A DNA stretch of 64,000 nucleotides from Burkholderiales bacterium. Lineage in GTDB: Bacteria; Pseudomonadota; Gammaproteobacteria; Burkholderiales; SG8-41. Made by a program: the position numbers and the translations under genes. Each line of letters starts with the position of its first letter. The stretch's first letter is position 1. The notes beneath the pieces are model-generated. The model saw only the letters and a program-made list of their open reading frames with translations, was not told where the DNA came from and searched no databases. The stretch lies in NCBI GenBank assembly GCA_022841375.1, contig JALHRQ010000003.1, positions 228,692-292,691 of the forward strand. Reading direction: 5' to 3'. Shown one piece after another: positions 17,201 through 25,706 of the stretch.

Positions 17201-17877
17201 GCGTCGGTGTTCCGCAGCCGGTAGCCGATGCCGTGAAGCGTTTCCACTGGATCGAAGCCGGCGGCGGCGGTCAGTGCGCGGCGCAGTGTATGCAGATGAC
17301 TACGCAGTGTATCGCTGGTTTCCTGCGCCTCTCCCCACACCAGGCGCTCGATTTCATCGCGACTGATCACCCGTTGCGGTTCGCGCATCAGCAGTTCGAG
17401 TATGCGCAGGCATTTCGGCGGCAATTTGACTTCGTTACCGGCGAACAGCACGGCCATGGTTTTCGGATCCAGCGTCAGTTGTCCGTGCTCGAGCAGGCGT
17501 GAGGTGACGCGGCCGCTGGCTCGCCGGTACATCGCTGTCAGCCTTGCCTCAACCTCTTTCAGGGAAAAAGGCTTGACCAGATAATCATCGGCGCCGCGGG
17601 AAAAACCTTCAAGCCTGTCATCCAGCGTGTCGCGTGCGGTCAGCATCAGGATGGGTGTTTCGACATGCGCTTCCTCGCGCAATTTGCGCGCGAGCGTCAG
17701 GCCGTCCATACCCGGGAGACCAAGGTCGAGCACGATAACGTCAAAGGTTTGAGAGACGGCGAGGTGCAGGCCGGTGATGCCGTCGCCGGCGGCGTCGATG
17801 CTGTGGCCGTGGCCTTCGAGGAAATCATAGAGATTCGCCGCGATGGTTGCGTCGTCTTCGATGATGAGGATGCGCAA
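17197..17877 (-). CDS. OmpR/PhoB-family response regulator
   Basis: A 226-residue regulator with a receiver domain (acidic pair near residues 8-9, phospho-acceptor Asp in VIVLDLGLPG near residue 51, Lys in DDYLVKPF) and a C-terminal winged helix (EVKLPPKCLRILELLM and RSHLHTLRRAL). It forms an operon with the downstream, overlapping histidine kinase gene. Targets cannot be inferred: I see no obvious direct-repeat operator near its own start. Confidence 0.93.
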   Translation of the reverse strand: MRILIIEDDATIAANLYDFLEGHGHSIDAAGDGITGLHLAVSQTFDVIVLDLGLPGMDGLTLARKLREEAHVETPILMLTARDTLDDRLEGFSRGADDYLVKPFSLKEVEARLTAMYRRASGRVTSRLLEHGQLTLDPKTMAVLFAGNEVKLPPKCLRILELLMREPQRVISRDEIERLVWGEAQETSDTLRSHLHTLRRALTAAAGFDPVETLHGIGYRLRNTDA

Positions 17878-17892
17878 GGCGGAACCGAGCCG

Positions 17893-18618
17893 TCATTCTT
17901 CGAGCGGACACCAGCGTCCCTCGATGAGGCCTTCCATCGGCTGGAAGCGGATCTTGTAGGCCATCTTTCGGCTTAGGGCGATCCAGTAACCTAGGTAAAG
18001 ATAGGGCAGGTCCAGTCGCTTGCAGAGTTCAATCTGCCACAGGATGTTGTAGGTGCCGTAACTTGCGCCCGGCACGTCGGGATCAAAGAATGTGTACACC
18101 GACGACAGGCCGTCCTGCAAGCGGTCGACAATGCTTACCATGCGCAAAATGCCGTCTTCGCGGAATTCGACGAGTTGCGAATCGACATTACTCTGCAGCA
18201 GAAAATGACGGTACTGTTCACGGCTGTCCTGGTCCATGCCGCCGCCGGAATGCCGGCGTGACTGATAGCGCAGGTACAGCGCGTAGTGCTCGTGATGATA
18301 CTTCAGATCAAGTTCACGGGATACGAGTCCGGTATGGCGCGACAGCGCGCGGCGCTGGGTGCGTCCGGCGCGAAAAGCCTCGATCACGACACGCACCGGA
18401 ACGCAGGCGCGGCAACGATCGCAGTGCGGGCGGTAGGTGAAGGCGCCGCTGCGGCGGAAACCCGCGCGAACCAGTTCGCTGTAGACCGGACCATCGATCA
18501 GGTGGCTGGGCGTCGCAACCTGCGAGCGCGCCATCCGGTCCGGCAGATAGCTGCACGGATAGGGCGCGGTTGCATAGAACTGCAGAACCGAGAGCGGGAA
18601 ATCCGAGAGAAAAGTCAA
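17893..18618 (-). CDS. bpt: Aspartate/glutamate leucyltransferase
   Basis: Transfers leucine from Leu-tRNA to N-terminal Asp or Glu, marking proteins for ClpS/ClpAP degradation. The 241-residue protein has the typical N-terminus ([17 protein letters not shown]) and the Cys/His elements [18 protein letters not shown]. Translation must begin at TTG 18618 to give the canonical N-terminus, since no ATG or GTG is suitably placed. It is directly downstream of aat, which encodes the companion transferase for Lys/Arg N-termini. Confidence 0.94.
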   Translation of the reverse strand: MTFLSDFPLSVLQFYATAPYPCSYLPDRMARSQVATPSHLIDGPVYSELVRAGFRRSGAFTYRPHCDRCRACVPVRVVIEAFRAGRTQRRALSRHTGLVSRELDLKYHHEHYALYLRYQSRRHSGGGMDQDSREQYRHFLLQSNVDSQLVEFREDGILRMVSIVDRLQDGLSSVYTFFDPDVPGASYGTYNILWQIELCKRLDLPYLYLGYWIALSRKMAYKIRFQPMEGLIEGRWCPLEE

Positions 18619-18648
18619 CGGTAGTTACCCACGTAAAAAATTCATGTG

Positions 18649-18668
18649 AACAGTCACGTAACAGTCAC
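18649..18668 (-). promoter_or_regulatory. Tandem 9-base direct repeat upstream of bpt
   Basis: AACAGTCAC occurs at 18649-18657 and again at 18660-18668, a period of 11 bases, about one helical turn. It lies in the 64-base gap between aat and bpt, about 30 bases before the TTG start. It could be an operator or simply a chance duplication. Confidence 0.35.
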
Positions 18669-18682
18669 CGAAACGGCTTTAC

Positions 18683-19378
18683 CTAAAACAAGTCGTTCTC
18701 AAACTGCCATATGGCAGCAGGCGAAGGATAGTTTACCAATTCCGTCAGCCTGCGCGAGAATTCGGTGCGCGGAATCTCACGCGCGCCGAAACGCGCCAGA
18801 TGGGCGGTATTCATCTGACAGTCGATGATGCCGAATTGCCAGCGTGCGAGTTGCTTCACCAGGTGCGCAAAAGCGATTTTCGAAGCGTCGCCGGCTCGGG
18901 CAAACATGGATTCGCCATAAAAAGCGCGGCCCAGGGCGACGCCATAAAGACCGCCGGCGAGTTCGCCCTCAATCCAGGTTTCAACGCAATGGGCATGCCC
19001 AAGCCGGTGCAGCTCGCAGTAGGCAGCAATCATGTCTTCGGTGATCCAGGTGCCGGCGTCGTCGCTGCGCGGCATCGCGCACTCCTGCATGACTTGCGCA
19101 AATGCATGATCGACGCGAATTTCGTAATCACGACGACGCAGGCGTTTGGCGAGTGACCGCGGCATGTGGAATTCCGCGGGAAACAGCACCATGCGCGGAT
19201 CGGGACTCCACCACAGTACCGGCTGGTGATCCGAGTACCAGGGAAAGATGCCATGGCGATAGGCGGCCAGCAGGCGGGCCGGGGCAAGATTTTCGCTGGC
19301 CGCAAGCAGACCGTTGGGTTCGGTCAGCGCCTGCTGGACAGGCGGGAGTTCGTCGTTGTCATTCAGCCAGGGGATCAC
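18683..19378 (-). CDS. aat: Leucyl/phenylalanyl-tRNA-protein transferase
   Basis: Adds Leu or Phe from charged tRNA to proteins with N-terminal Lys or Arg, feeding the ClpS N-degron pathway. Conserved segments PNGLLAASENLAPARLLAAYRHGIFPWYS and VLWWSPDPRMVLFP are present. I set the start at GTG 19378 (IPWLNDND follows), giving 231 residues, the usual size. The open frame continues 19 codons further, but that Cys-rich extension (TCKGCPSK) is not part of the family. Confidence 0.95.
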   Translation of the reverse strand: MIPWLNDNDELPPVQQALTEPNGLLAASENLAPARLLAAYRHGIFPWYSDHQPVLWWSPDPRMVLFPAEFHMPRSLAKRLRRRDYEIRVDHAFAQVMQECAMPRSDDAGTWITEDMIAAYCELHRLGHAHCVETWIEGELAGGLYGVALGRAFYGESMFARAGDASKIAFAHLVKQLARWQFGIIDCQMNTAHLARFGAREIPRTEFSRRLTELVNYPSPAAIWQFENDLF

Positions 19379-19421
19379 GGCTGTTATTTTAGAAGGACAA
19401 CCCTTGCATGTGCAGGGTATT

Positions 19422-19435
19422 TTGATCTGGGTCAA
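19422..19435 (+). promoter_or_regulatory. FNR-type box upstream of ompW
   Basis: TTGATCTGGGTCAA fits TTGAT-N4-ATCAA with one mismatch. It is centred about 69 bases before the ompW start. FNR control of ompW is known in enterobacteria, and the FNR encoded at 49246-50040 has the matching recognition helix. Confidence 0.75.
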
Positions 19436-19497
19436 ATGGCAGATGTTTCATGATGCCTACCATTGCCATGTGAAAATTAACGACAAGAGAGAAGTAG

Positions 19498-20094
19498 ATG
19501 AAACGCTGGACTTGGGTGTCTGTTGCATTTGTGATTGCCGTGGCAAGCAGTGTGGCGAGTGCCGCGCAAGGTGACTGGCTCGGACGTGCCCGGGTCATCA
19601 ATATCAATCCGGACGCAAGTTCTTCCGCGCTGAATCTCGATGCGAGCACCGAGACCACGCTGGAGCTGGATTTTACCTATTTTGTGACCTATAGCCTCGG
19701 TCTTGAATTGATACTGGCGACCAAGAAACACGATATCAAGTCTGGCGTTACACCAGTGGGTGATGTGTCATTGCTGCCGCCGACCCTGACGCTGCAATAT
19801 CACTTTTCTCCGGACAGCCCGTCGTTCCGTCCGTATGTCGGCGCCGGCATCAACTACACCAAGTTCTATGACATCAATCTGGGTGGCGGAACGTTGACGG
19901 TTGACAGCAGCAACTGGGGTGGCGCGTTGCAGATCGGCGCGGATTTTCCGATCAACAAGATTTTCTTTTTCAACGTTGATATCAAGAAGATCTGGATCGA
20001 TACCGATGTTAAAGTTGTAGCCACTGGCGCTACGGCCGCGAACTTTAAAATCAACCCTGTGGTTATCGGCCTTGGTGCAGGGATGAAGTTCTGA
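19498..20094 (+). CDS. ompW: OmpW-family outer membrane protein
   Basis: A 198-residue outer membrane beta-barrel, expected to have eight strands. Signal peptide to about residue 23 (cleavage after ASA), then the family opening GDWLGRARVININPDASS, a central LPPTLTLQYHFSPDS, and the typical end (GLGAGMKF) with C-terminal Phe. OmpW forms a narrow hydrophobic channel often induced by anaerobiosis. An FNR box precedes it. ccoI follows after 19 bases. Confidence 0.93.
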   Translation: MKRWTWVSVAFVIAVASSVASAAQGDWLGRARVININPDASSSALNLDASTETTLELDFTYFVTYSLGLELILATKKHDIKSGVTPVGDVSLLPPTLTLQYHFSPDSPSFRPYVGAGINYTKFYDINLGGGTLTVDSSNWGGALQIGADFPINKIFFFNVDIKKIWIDTDVKVVATGATAANFKINPVVIGLGAGMKF

Positions 20095-20113
20095 TGATGA
20101 CGGTTGTTCCAGG

Positions 20114-22600
20114 ATGACGGCGGTAACGCCGGCGTCTGCAGGCAAGCACCCCGCGGCGGAAAACGACGCGGGGTGTTTTCATTGCGGTCTGCCACTGGAA
20201 GCGACGGTATTTCCGGTCATTATCGAAGGTGCAGAGCACGGCACCTGCTGCCGAGGCTGTCAGGCAGTAGCACAGACCATCGGGGACAACGGCCTGGGCG
20301 CTTATTACCGCAATCGCACGGCCGCGCCGCCGTCTGTGCGCGGGCTTGATCTGGTGCCCCCAGGACTGACGGTCTATGACCTGCCCGAAGTGCAGCGCGG
20401 GTTCGTGCATGCGGATGAGGCGGACGGGGATGTGCGTGAGGCCGCGCTGCTGATCGACGGTGTGACCTGTGCGGCTTGTGTATGGCTGATTGAGCAGCGC
20501 CTGTCCAGGATGCCTGGCGTGCGCGATGCATGGCTTAATTATTCAACCCGTCGTGCCCGTGTACGCTGGGATGCGGACAAGACTACTCTCAGCAGCATTC
20601 TCGGCGCTGTTGCCGCCCTCGGTTATGAGGCCCATCCGTACGACCGCACGCGCGCCGAAGAGCGGATGCGTCGCGAGCGCAGTGTTCTGCTGTGGCGCCT
20701 GTTTATCGCCGGATTCAGCATGATGCAGGTCATGATGTACGCCTTCCCGGTCTATGTCGCAGAAGGTGCGATGACGGCCGATATCGAGCAGCTGATGCGG
20801 ATTGCAAGTCTGGTGCTGACGCTGCCGGTGGCCTTGTGGTCGTCAATGCCGTTTTACACCGGCGCCTGGCGCGATCTGCGTTCCGGGCGAGCCGGAATGG
20901 ATGTGCCGGTTTCGCTGGGAATCATCATCGCGTTTTGGGCCAGCGTGTGGGCCACATGGACGGCCACCGGCGAAGTCTATTTTGATTCGGTGTCGATGTT
21001 CGTGTTCCTGCTGCTGGGGGCGCGATTCCTGGAAATTGAAGCGCGCAGCAAGGCCATGCAGACCCAGGAGCAACTGGTGCGGATGGCGCCGGCCACCGCT
21101 GAGCGGTTGACTGGAGATGCTCAGGGTGCGACCGAGCGTGTTGCCGCTGTGACCTTGAAGGCCGGCGATCTGCTGCGGGTGCGCCCCGGCGATGCCATTC
21201 CGTCCGATGGCGTGGTGGTCGAAGGTTTTTCAGCGGCCGATGAATCCTTGTTGACCGGCGAATCGCGTCCGGTGGTCAAACGTCCCGGCGACCCGCTCAC
21301 CGGCGGAGCGGTAAATCTGGAGGGTGTGCTGACCATGCGGGTGACACGCGTCGGCGAGGATACGGTGCTGGCCGGCATCGTGCGCTTGATGGATCGCGCT
21401 CAAAGCGAGAAGCCGCGCATTGCGCAGGCGGCAGATCGCGTCGCGCAGTGGTTTGTGGCCACGCTGCTGGTGCTGACGGTCGCCGCATTTGCGGCGTGGT
21501 GGTACATCGATCCGTCGCGCGCCATGTGGATTGCGGTGGCCATGCTGGTGGTGACCTGCCCCTGCGCGCTGTCGCTGGCGACGCCGGCTGCGTTGACCGC
21601 GGCCACCGGTGCGGCCTATCGCGCCGGCGTGCTGATCACACGTGGTTCGGCGCTGGAAACGCTGGCTCATGCCACTCATTTTGTATTTGACAAGACCGGA
21701 ACGCTGACCACCGGCCGCATGTCGCTGACCGGGGTTACTTTGCTCTCCGACCAGACCCGCGAGCAATGTCTCGTTTTTGCCGCCGCTCTCGAAGCCTGGT
21801 CCGAACATCCGGTGGGGCGCGCCCTGGCCCAAGCGGCGCATGGCGCCCATCCGGTGGCAACGGGGGTGCGGACGTTTGCCGGCGATGGGGTCGAAGGTAA
21901 TGTCGGCGGGCGCGTGCTGCGCATCGGCCGCCCGCAGTTTGTCGCCGCACTGCACGGGCAGCCGCTGCCACAGCAGATTGATTTTGCGCCGGATGCCGTA
22001 TCGGTGGTGGCGCTGGGCGACGCGCAAGGCTGGATTGCGCTGTTCATGCTCGACGATGTGCTGCGCCATGATGCGCTGGCGATGATCCGCGCGCTGAAAA
22101 TAGACGGCGTTGAGGTTGCGCTGCTGTCGGGCGACCGGCCGCAGCGCGCACGCCATACAGCGGCAGAACTCGGCATTACCCAATTCCGGGGCGGCGCAAC
22201 ACCCGCAGATAAACTGGCCTATGTCCGTGAATTGCAGTCGCGCGGCGCCATCGTCGCGATGGTCGGTGACGGCGTCAATGATGCGCCGGTGCTGGCGCAG
22301 GCGCAGGTTTCCATTGCACCGGGCGGCGGCACCCCGCTGGCACAGATCAACGCCGATGTCATCCTGATGGGTGACCGGCTGGAAGCGGTGTCGCAGACCG
22401 TGCGGGCGTCGCGTCAGGCACTGCGGGTGATCCGCCAGAATCTGGCATGGGCGGTGGCTTATAACGCCATTGCGCTGCCGCTGGCCATTGCCGGGCTGGT
22501 CACGCCACTGGTTGCAGCCCTCGGCATGTCATCCAGCTCGCTGGTGGTGGTGCTGAACGCGTTGCGTCTGACGCGCACCCGCAAAAGCGGCGGCATCTGA
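20114..22600 (+). CDS. ccoI: Copper-translocating P1B ATPase for cbb3 oxidase assembly
   Basis: An 828-residue P-type ATPase that supplies copper for cbb3 oxidase maturation (FixI/CcoI group). Order: N-terminal Cys cluster domain (CFHCGLPL and CCRGCQAVAQ), an HMA domain with GVTCAAC at residues 116-122, membrane helices, the CPC ion-binding motif at 482-484, the phosphorylation site DKTGTLT at 526-532, and the hinge VGDGVNDAPVLAQA. The N-terminal Cys domain plus the downstream ccoS separate it from copper-export CopA. It lies 21 kb from the oxidase genes that it serves. Confidence 0.95.
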   Translation: MTAVTPASAGKHPAAENDAGCFHCGLPLEATVFPVIIEGAEHGTCCRGCQAVAQTIGDNGLGAYYRNRTAAPPSVRGLDLVPPGLTVYDLPEVQRGFVHADEADGDVREAALLIDGVTCAACVWLIEQRLSRMPGVRDAWLNYSTRRARVRWDADKTTLSSILGAVAALGYEAHPYDRTRAEERMRRERSVLLWRLFIAGFSMMQVMMYAFPVYVAEGAMTADIEQLMRIASLVLTLPVALWSSMPFYTGAWRDLRSGRAGMDVPVSLGIIIAFWASVWATWTATGEVYFDSVSMFVFLLLGARFLEIEARSKAMQTQEQLVRMAPATAERLTGDAQGATERVAAVTLKAGDLLRVRPGDAIPSDGVVVEGFSAADESLLTGESRPVVKRPGDPLTGGAVNLEGVLTMRVTRVGEDTVLAGIVRLMDRAQSEKPRIAQAADRVAQWFVATLLVLTVAAFAAWWYIDPSRAMWIAVAMLVVTCPCALSLATPAALTAATGAAYRAGVLITRGSALETLAHATHFVFDKTGTLTTGRMSLTGVTLLSDQTREQCLVFAAALEAWSEHPVGRALAQAAHGAHPVATGVRTFAGDGVEGNVGGRVLRIGRPQFVAALHGQPLPQQIDFAPDAVSVVALGDAQGWIALFMLDDVLRHDALAMIRALKIDGVEVALLSGDRPQRARHTAAELGITQFRGGATPADKLAYVRELQSRGAIVAMVGDGVNDAPVLAQAQVSIAPGGGTPLAQINADVILMGDRLEAVSQTVRASRQALRVIRQNLAWAVAYNAIALPLAIAGLVTPLVAALGMSSSSLVVVLNALRLTRTRKSGGI

Positions 22601-22679
22601 ACGTTCTTTTCCATCAATTCGGCGGGTAAGGACGGAATTGCGGTTTTCAGGGCCCCGCAACGTTTAAGATGACCGTCTC

Positions 22680-22832
22680 ATGGATATTCTCTATCTGCTG
22701 ATTCCCCTGTCGCTTGTGTTGGTGTTCGTAATCGGCGGCATTTTCTGGTGGGCGCTGCGCAGCGGCCAGTTTGAGGATATGGAGGGCCCCGCCCACCGCA
22801 TCCTGATGGATGATGACGATAACCCGCGTTGA
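22680..22832 (+). CDS. ccoS: Cbb3-type oxidase assembly protein CcoS
   Basis: A 50-residue membrane protein: one helix (LLIPLSLVLVFVIGGIFWWAL) followed by the typical cytoplasmic tail SGQFEDMEGPAHRILMDDD. CcoS is required for cofactor insertion into CcoN. It is 79 bases after ccoI on the same strand, the usual partner order. ATG 22680 gives the family N-terminus. Confidence 0.95.
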   Translation: MDILYLLIPLSLVLVFVIGGIFWWALRSGQFEDMEGPAHRILMDDDDNPR

Positions 22833-22877
22833 CATGATCCGGTCTGAATTTCTGCAATCCGTCACCGGAAACCTCGC

Positions 22878-24824
22878 GTGACGGTTACCTTGCCCCAGCC
22901 GCGACTCAGCAGCAAGCTGCTGTGGATGGCCATTGCGTTTCTTGCAGTGGCACTGACGGCTGTCGGACTCACGCTTTATGAATCCTGGAAGCTTGAAGGC
23001 GGCGCTGCAGTCATCAACGACATGGGCAGCGAACGCATGCGGTCCTATCGCATTGCCTATCTGCTGACGGAAAGCCTGCGCGATCCCGCATCCGATGCCG
23101 GCGTGCAGATGCGTGCCGAAATGCGCCGCTTTGAAGAAGTACTGGCAGGGATGAAAGCGGGGGATCCGGTGCGGCCGCTGGTGTTGCCGCGCGATCCCGA
23201 GATTGTCGCGGAACTGGATGCCGTCGAGCGGCACTGGCAGGACACCGTCAAACCGATGCTCTCGGCGGCCGCAGCCGGCCGGGTATCGATGGCTGCGTTA
23301 CGTGCGGAAGTCGATTCGTTTGTCATTCACATTGACCAGATTGTCCGTCTGATCGAGGCCCACAATGCACGCAATATCGCGATCCTTCGTTACATGCAAT
23401 TCGGCCTGATTGCGCTGGCGCTGGTCGGCACCGTGGCGCTGATTTACATGATGTCCCTGCTGGTGGTGCGGCCGGTGGTCAGCCTGGCGGAAAGCATGCA
23501 GCGCATGACCGCAGGTGAGTTTGATGCGCGGCTGCCGGTTGAAACCCGGGACGAGTTCGGTGATCTCGCCGAAGGCTTCAACCGCATGGCCAGCCGTTTG
23601 CAGGACGTTTATGCCACGCTGGAAGAGCGTGTCGCCGACAAGACCCGTGACCTGGGCGCGCGCAACCGTGAACTGGCGGCGCTTTATGAAATGGCGCGCC
23701 TGCTCAATGAACCTGCCGCCACCGAAGAATTGTGCCGCGCATTCCTGCGCCAGCTGATGGTGCTTCACGGTGCTGCCGGCGGCGCGGTGCGACTGATGGA
23801 CGCCGACCGCCGCCTGCACCTTTATGCGCATGAAGGGTTGTCCACCGAGTTCGCAGGAAGCGAGCGCTGCATCGACATGGGCGAGTGCCTGTGCGGCGTC
23901 GCTGCGCAAAACAACCGCAGCGCGGTGGACCAGTTGGACGAAATCGCCCCCGAGGTAGCGGCAGATTGTCGCCGGGCGCGATACCGTACGGTGGCCATAA
24001 TGCCGATCCGCCTCAAGCGCGAGTTGCTGGGGATCTTCAACCTTTATTTCACCACGCCGCATCCGATCAGCCCGGAGGATCGCCAGTTGCTCGAAACGCT
24101 GGGCCAGCATCTCGGCGTAGCGATTGAGAACCAGCGGCTGGTGTCGCGCGACCGCGAGCTGGCTGTATTCGAGGAGCGCAGCCTGCTCGCGCGCGAATTG
24201 CATGATTCGATCGCCCAGTCGCTGGCGTTCCTGAACATCCAGGTGCAGATGCTCGAGGACTCGCTGCGGCGCGAAGCACGCGGTGAAGTGGATGAGGTGC
24301 TCGGCAGCATCCGTGAAGGAGTGCAGGAAAGTTACGATGACGTGCGCGAGCTGCTGACGCATTTCCGTTCCCGCGTGAAGCACGAGGAAGACATCGGGTT
24401 GGCCTTGCGGCAGATGCTGACGCGCTTCGGCGCCCAGTCCGGACTGGCAACGGAATTTTCCGATACGGGCACGGGCGTGCCGCTGCATGCCGAAAACCAG
24501 CTGCAGGTGCTGCATATCCTGCAGGAAGCACTGTCGAATGTGCGCAAGCATGCCGGCGCCACCCGCGTCGTTCTGGCGGTCCATCGCGACGCCGCCTACC
24601 GGTTTACAGTCAGTGATGACGGGCGCGGATTCGATGTCGAAGCGGCTCCGGATGCCGCTGAAGCGCACATCGGCCTGCGCATCATGCGCGAGCGGGCGCA
24701 GCGCATCGGCGGACAAATCGAATTGCGTTCGCGGCCGGGCAACGGAACGCAGGTGATGCTGACATTGCCTGCGGTTCAGCCCTCCGGCCGCGAAGGCCTG
24801 CACGGACATGAGGTGCATGCGTGA
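22878..24824 (+). CDS. narX: Nitrate/nitrite sensor histidine kinase NarX
   Basis: A 648-residue kinase. TM1 at about residues 14-34; a periplasmic ligand domain with the P-box-like stretch GSERMRSYRIAYLL (50-63); TM2 at about 172-194; HAMP (about 197-245); a signalling linker; a GAF-like module with a CIDMGECLCG cysteine cluster (331-340); HisKA_3 with His442 in LARELHDSIAQSLA; and a HATPase C-terminus. The start is GTG 22878. It is translationally coupled to narL (overlap 24821-24824). It senses nitrate for the adjacent nar genes. Confidence 0.94.
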   Translation: MTVTLPQPRLSSKLLWMAIAFLAVALTAVGLTLYESWKLEGGAAVINDMGSERMRSYRIAYLLTESLRDPASDAGVQMRAEMRRFEEVLAGMKAGDPVRPLVLPRDPEIVAELDAVERHWQDTVKPMLSAAAAGRVSMAALRAEVDSFVIHIDQIVRLIEAHNARNIAILRYMQFGLIALALVGTVALIYMMSLLVVRPVVSLAESMQRMTAGEFDARLPVETRDEFGDLAEGFNRMASRLQDVYATLEERVADKTRDLGARNRELAALYEMARLLNEPAATEELCRAFLRQLMVLHGAAGGAVRLMDADRRLHLYAHEGLSTEFAGSERCIDMGECLCGVAAQNNRSAVDQLDEIAPEVAADCRRARYRTVAIMPIRLKRELLGIFNLYFTTPHPISPEDRQLLETLGQHLGVAIENQRLVSRDRELAVFEERSLLARELHDSIAQSLAFLNIQVQMLEDSLRREARGEVDEVLGSIREGVQESYDDVRELLTHFRSRVKHEEDIGLALRQMLTRFGAQSGLATEFSDTGTGVPLHAENQLQVLHILQEALSNVRKHAGATRVVLAVHRDAAYRFTVSDDGRGFDVEAAPDAAEAHIGLRIMRERAQRIGGQIELRSRPGNGTQVMLTLPAVQPSGREGLHGHEVHA

Positions 24825-25486
24825 GTGAAAGATTGCGGGTGTTGCTGGTCGATGACCACAAACTGTTTCGCAGCGGGGTGAAGGCGCTGCTGGCGCGTCA
24901 GGGTGATATCGAAGTCGTCGGCGAGGCGGCAGACGGACTCGACGGCGTGCAGCAGGCCCGGCAGTTGCGGCCGGACATCATTCTGCTCGACCTGCACATG
25001 CCGGGTGTCAGCGGCCGCGAAGCGGTGAAGACCCTGACCGAGGAACTGCCGGAGACACGGGTGCTGATGCTGACGGTGTCCGAGGACGCGGAGGATCTGC
25101 TGGAGACGCTGCATGCCGGTGCGGCCGGTTACCTTTTGAAAAACATCGACGCCGAATATTTTGTCGATGCGATCCGCCGTGCCGCAGCCGGCGATTCGGT
25201 GGTGTCGCCGGAAATGACCGGAAAACTGGTTGCCGGATTAAAGCGCAAGACCGTGGCACCGCTGCCGGACAAGGCGCTGCTCAGTGCGCGTGAGCGCGAG
25301 ATCCTCGCCGCGCTGGCCCGCGGTGCCAGCAACAAGGAACTCGCCCGCGAGTTCGAGTTGGCCGAGAGCACGGTGAAGATCCATGTGCAGAACATCCTGC
25401 GCAAGCTCAAGATGACCAGCCGGGTGCAGGCGGCAGTATATGCCGTCGAACACGGTATTTCAAAAAATAACAATAAAAACAATTAG
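24821..25486 (+). CDS. narL: Nitrate/nitrite response regulator NarL
   Basis: A 221-residue NarL/FixJ-type regulator. The receiver has its phospho-acceptor Asp in DIILLDLHMPG. The C-terminal LuxR-type helix-turn-helix contains LSAREREILAALARGASNKELAREF and ESTVKIHVQNILRKL. The start is GTG 24821 overlapping narX. The last residues (KNNNKNN) are odd: they are encoded by a copy of the AT-rich dispersed repeat that replaces the normal end of the gene. Confidence 0.95.
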   Translation: MSERLRVLLVDDHKLFRSGVKALLARQGDIEVVGEAADGLDGVQQARQLRPDIILLDLHMPGVSGREAVKTLTEELPETRVLMLTVSEDAEDLLETLHAGAAGYLLKNIDAEYFVDAIRRAAAGDSVVSPEMTGKLVAGLKRKTVAPLPDKALLSAREREILAALARGASNKELAREFELAESTVKIHVQNILRKLKMTSRVQAAVYAVEHGISKNNNKNN

Positions 25487-25489
25487 TTA
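25477..25489 (-). repeat. Dispersed AT-rich repeat, copy 3, covering the narL stop
   Basis: Read on the minus strand: TAACTAATTGTTT, close to copies at 1231, 5994 and 45047. It covers the final narL codons and stop. Confidence 0.45.
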
Positions 25490-25578
25490 TAAGTATATTT
25501 CCGACGCCGCTGAGTATCGTGCGTAGCTGTTGCCATCGCTGGAACCGATCATCGATCCATCCCTTCGCGAAGTCGGCA

Positions 25579-25691
25579 CTAGTTCGAAATAACTAGCCCC
25601 ACCCCTGGCACTCGGTCGTTTGCAGTGCACGCGTCCGCCGACAGCCGAATGGTGACTGTGATGCTGTGCCGGTATTTTCGTTTCCATACCG
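25579..25691 (+). promoter_or_regulatory. Two inverted repeats upstream of the first narK
   Basis: CTAGTT-N6-AACTAG at 25579-25596 and CGGTAT-N10-ATACCG at 25670-25691 are the only clear dyads in the 220-base gap before narK. They are candidate operators for NarL or another regulator, but neither matches the enterobacterial NarL 7-2-7 site exactly. I found no FNR box in this gap. Confidence 0.4.
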
Positions 25692-25706
25692 ATAAGGGAG
25701 CGAACG

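Noticed and set aside
22655-22675. Hairpin between ccoI and ccoS as terminator
   Set aside because: The TTGCGG/CCGCAA stem is short with an 11-base loop and has no T run.
25487-25706. FNR or canonical NarL sites before narK
   Set aside because: No TTGAT-N4-ATCAA match and no heptamer pair in 7-2-7 order; only the two inverted repeats listed as weak candidates.
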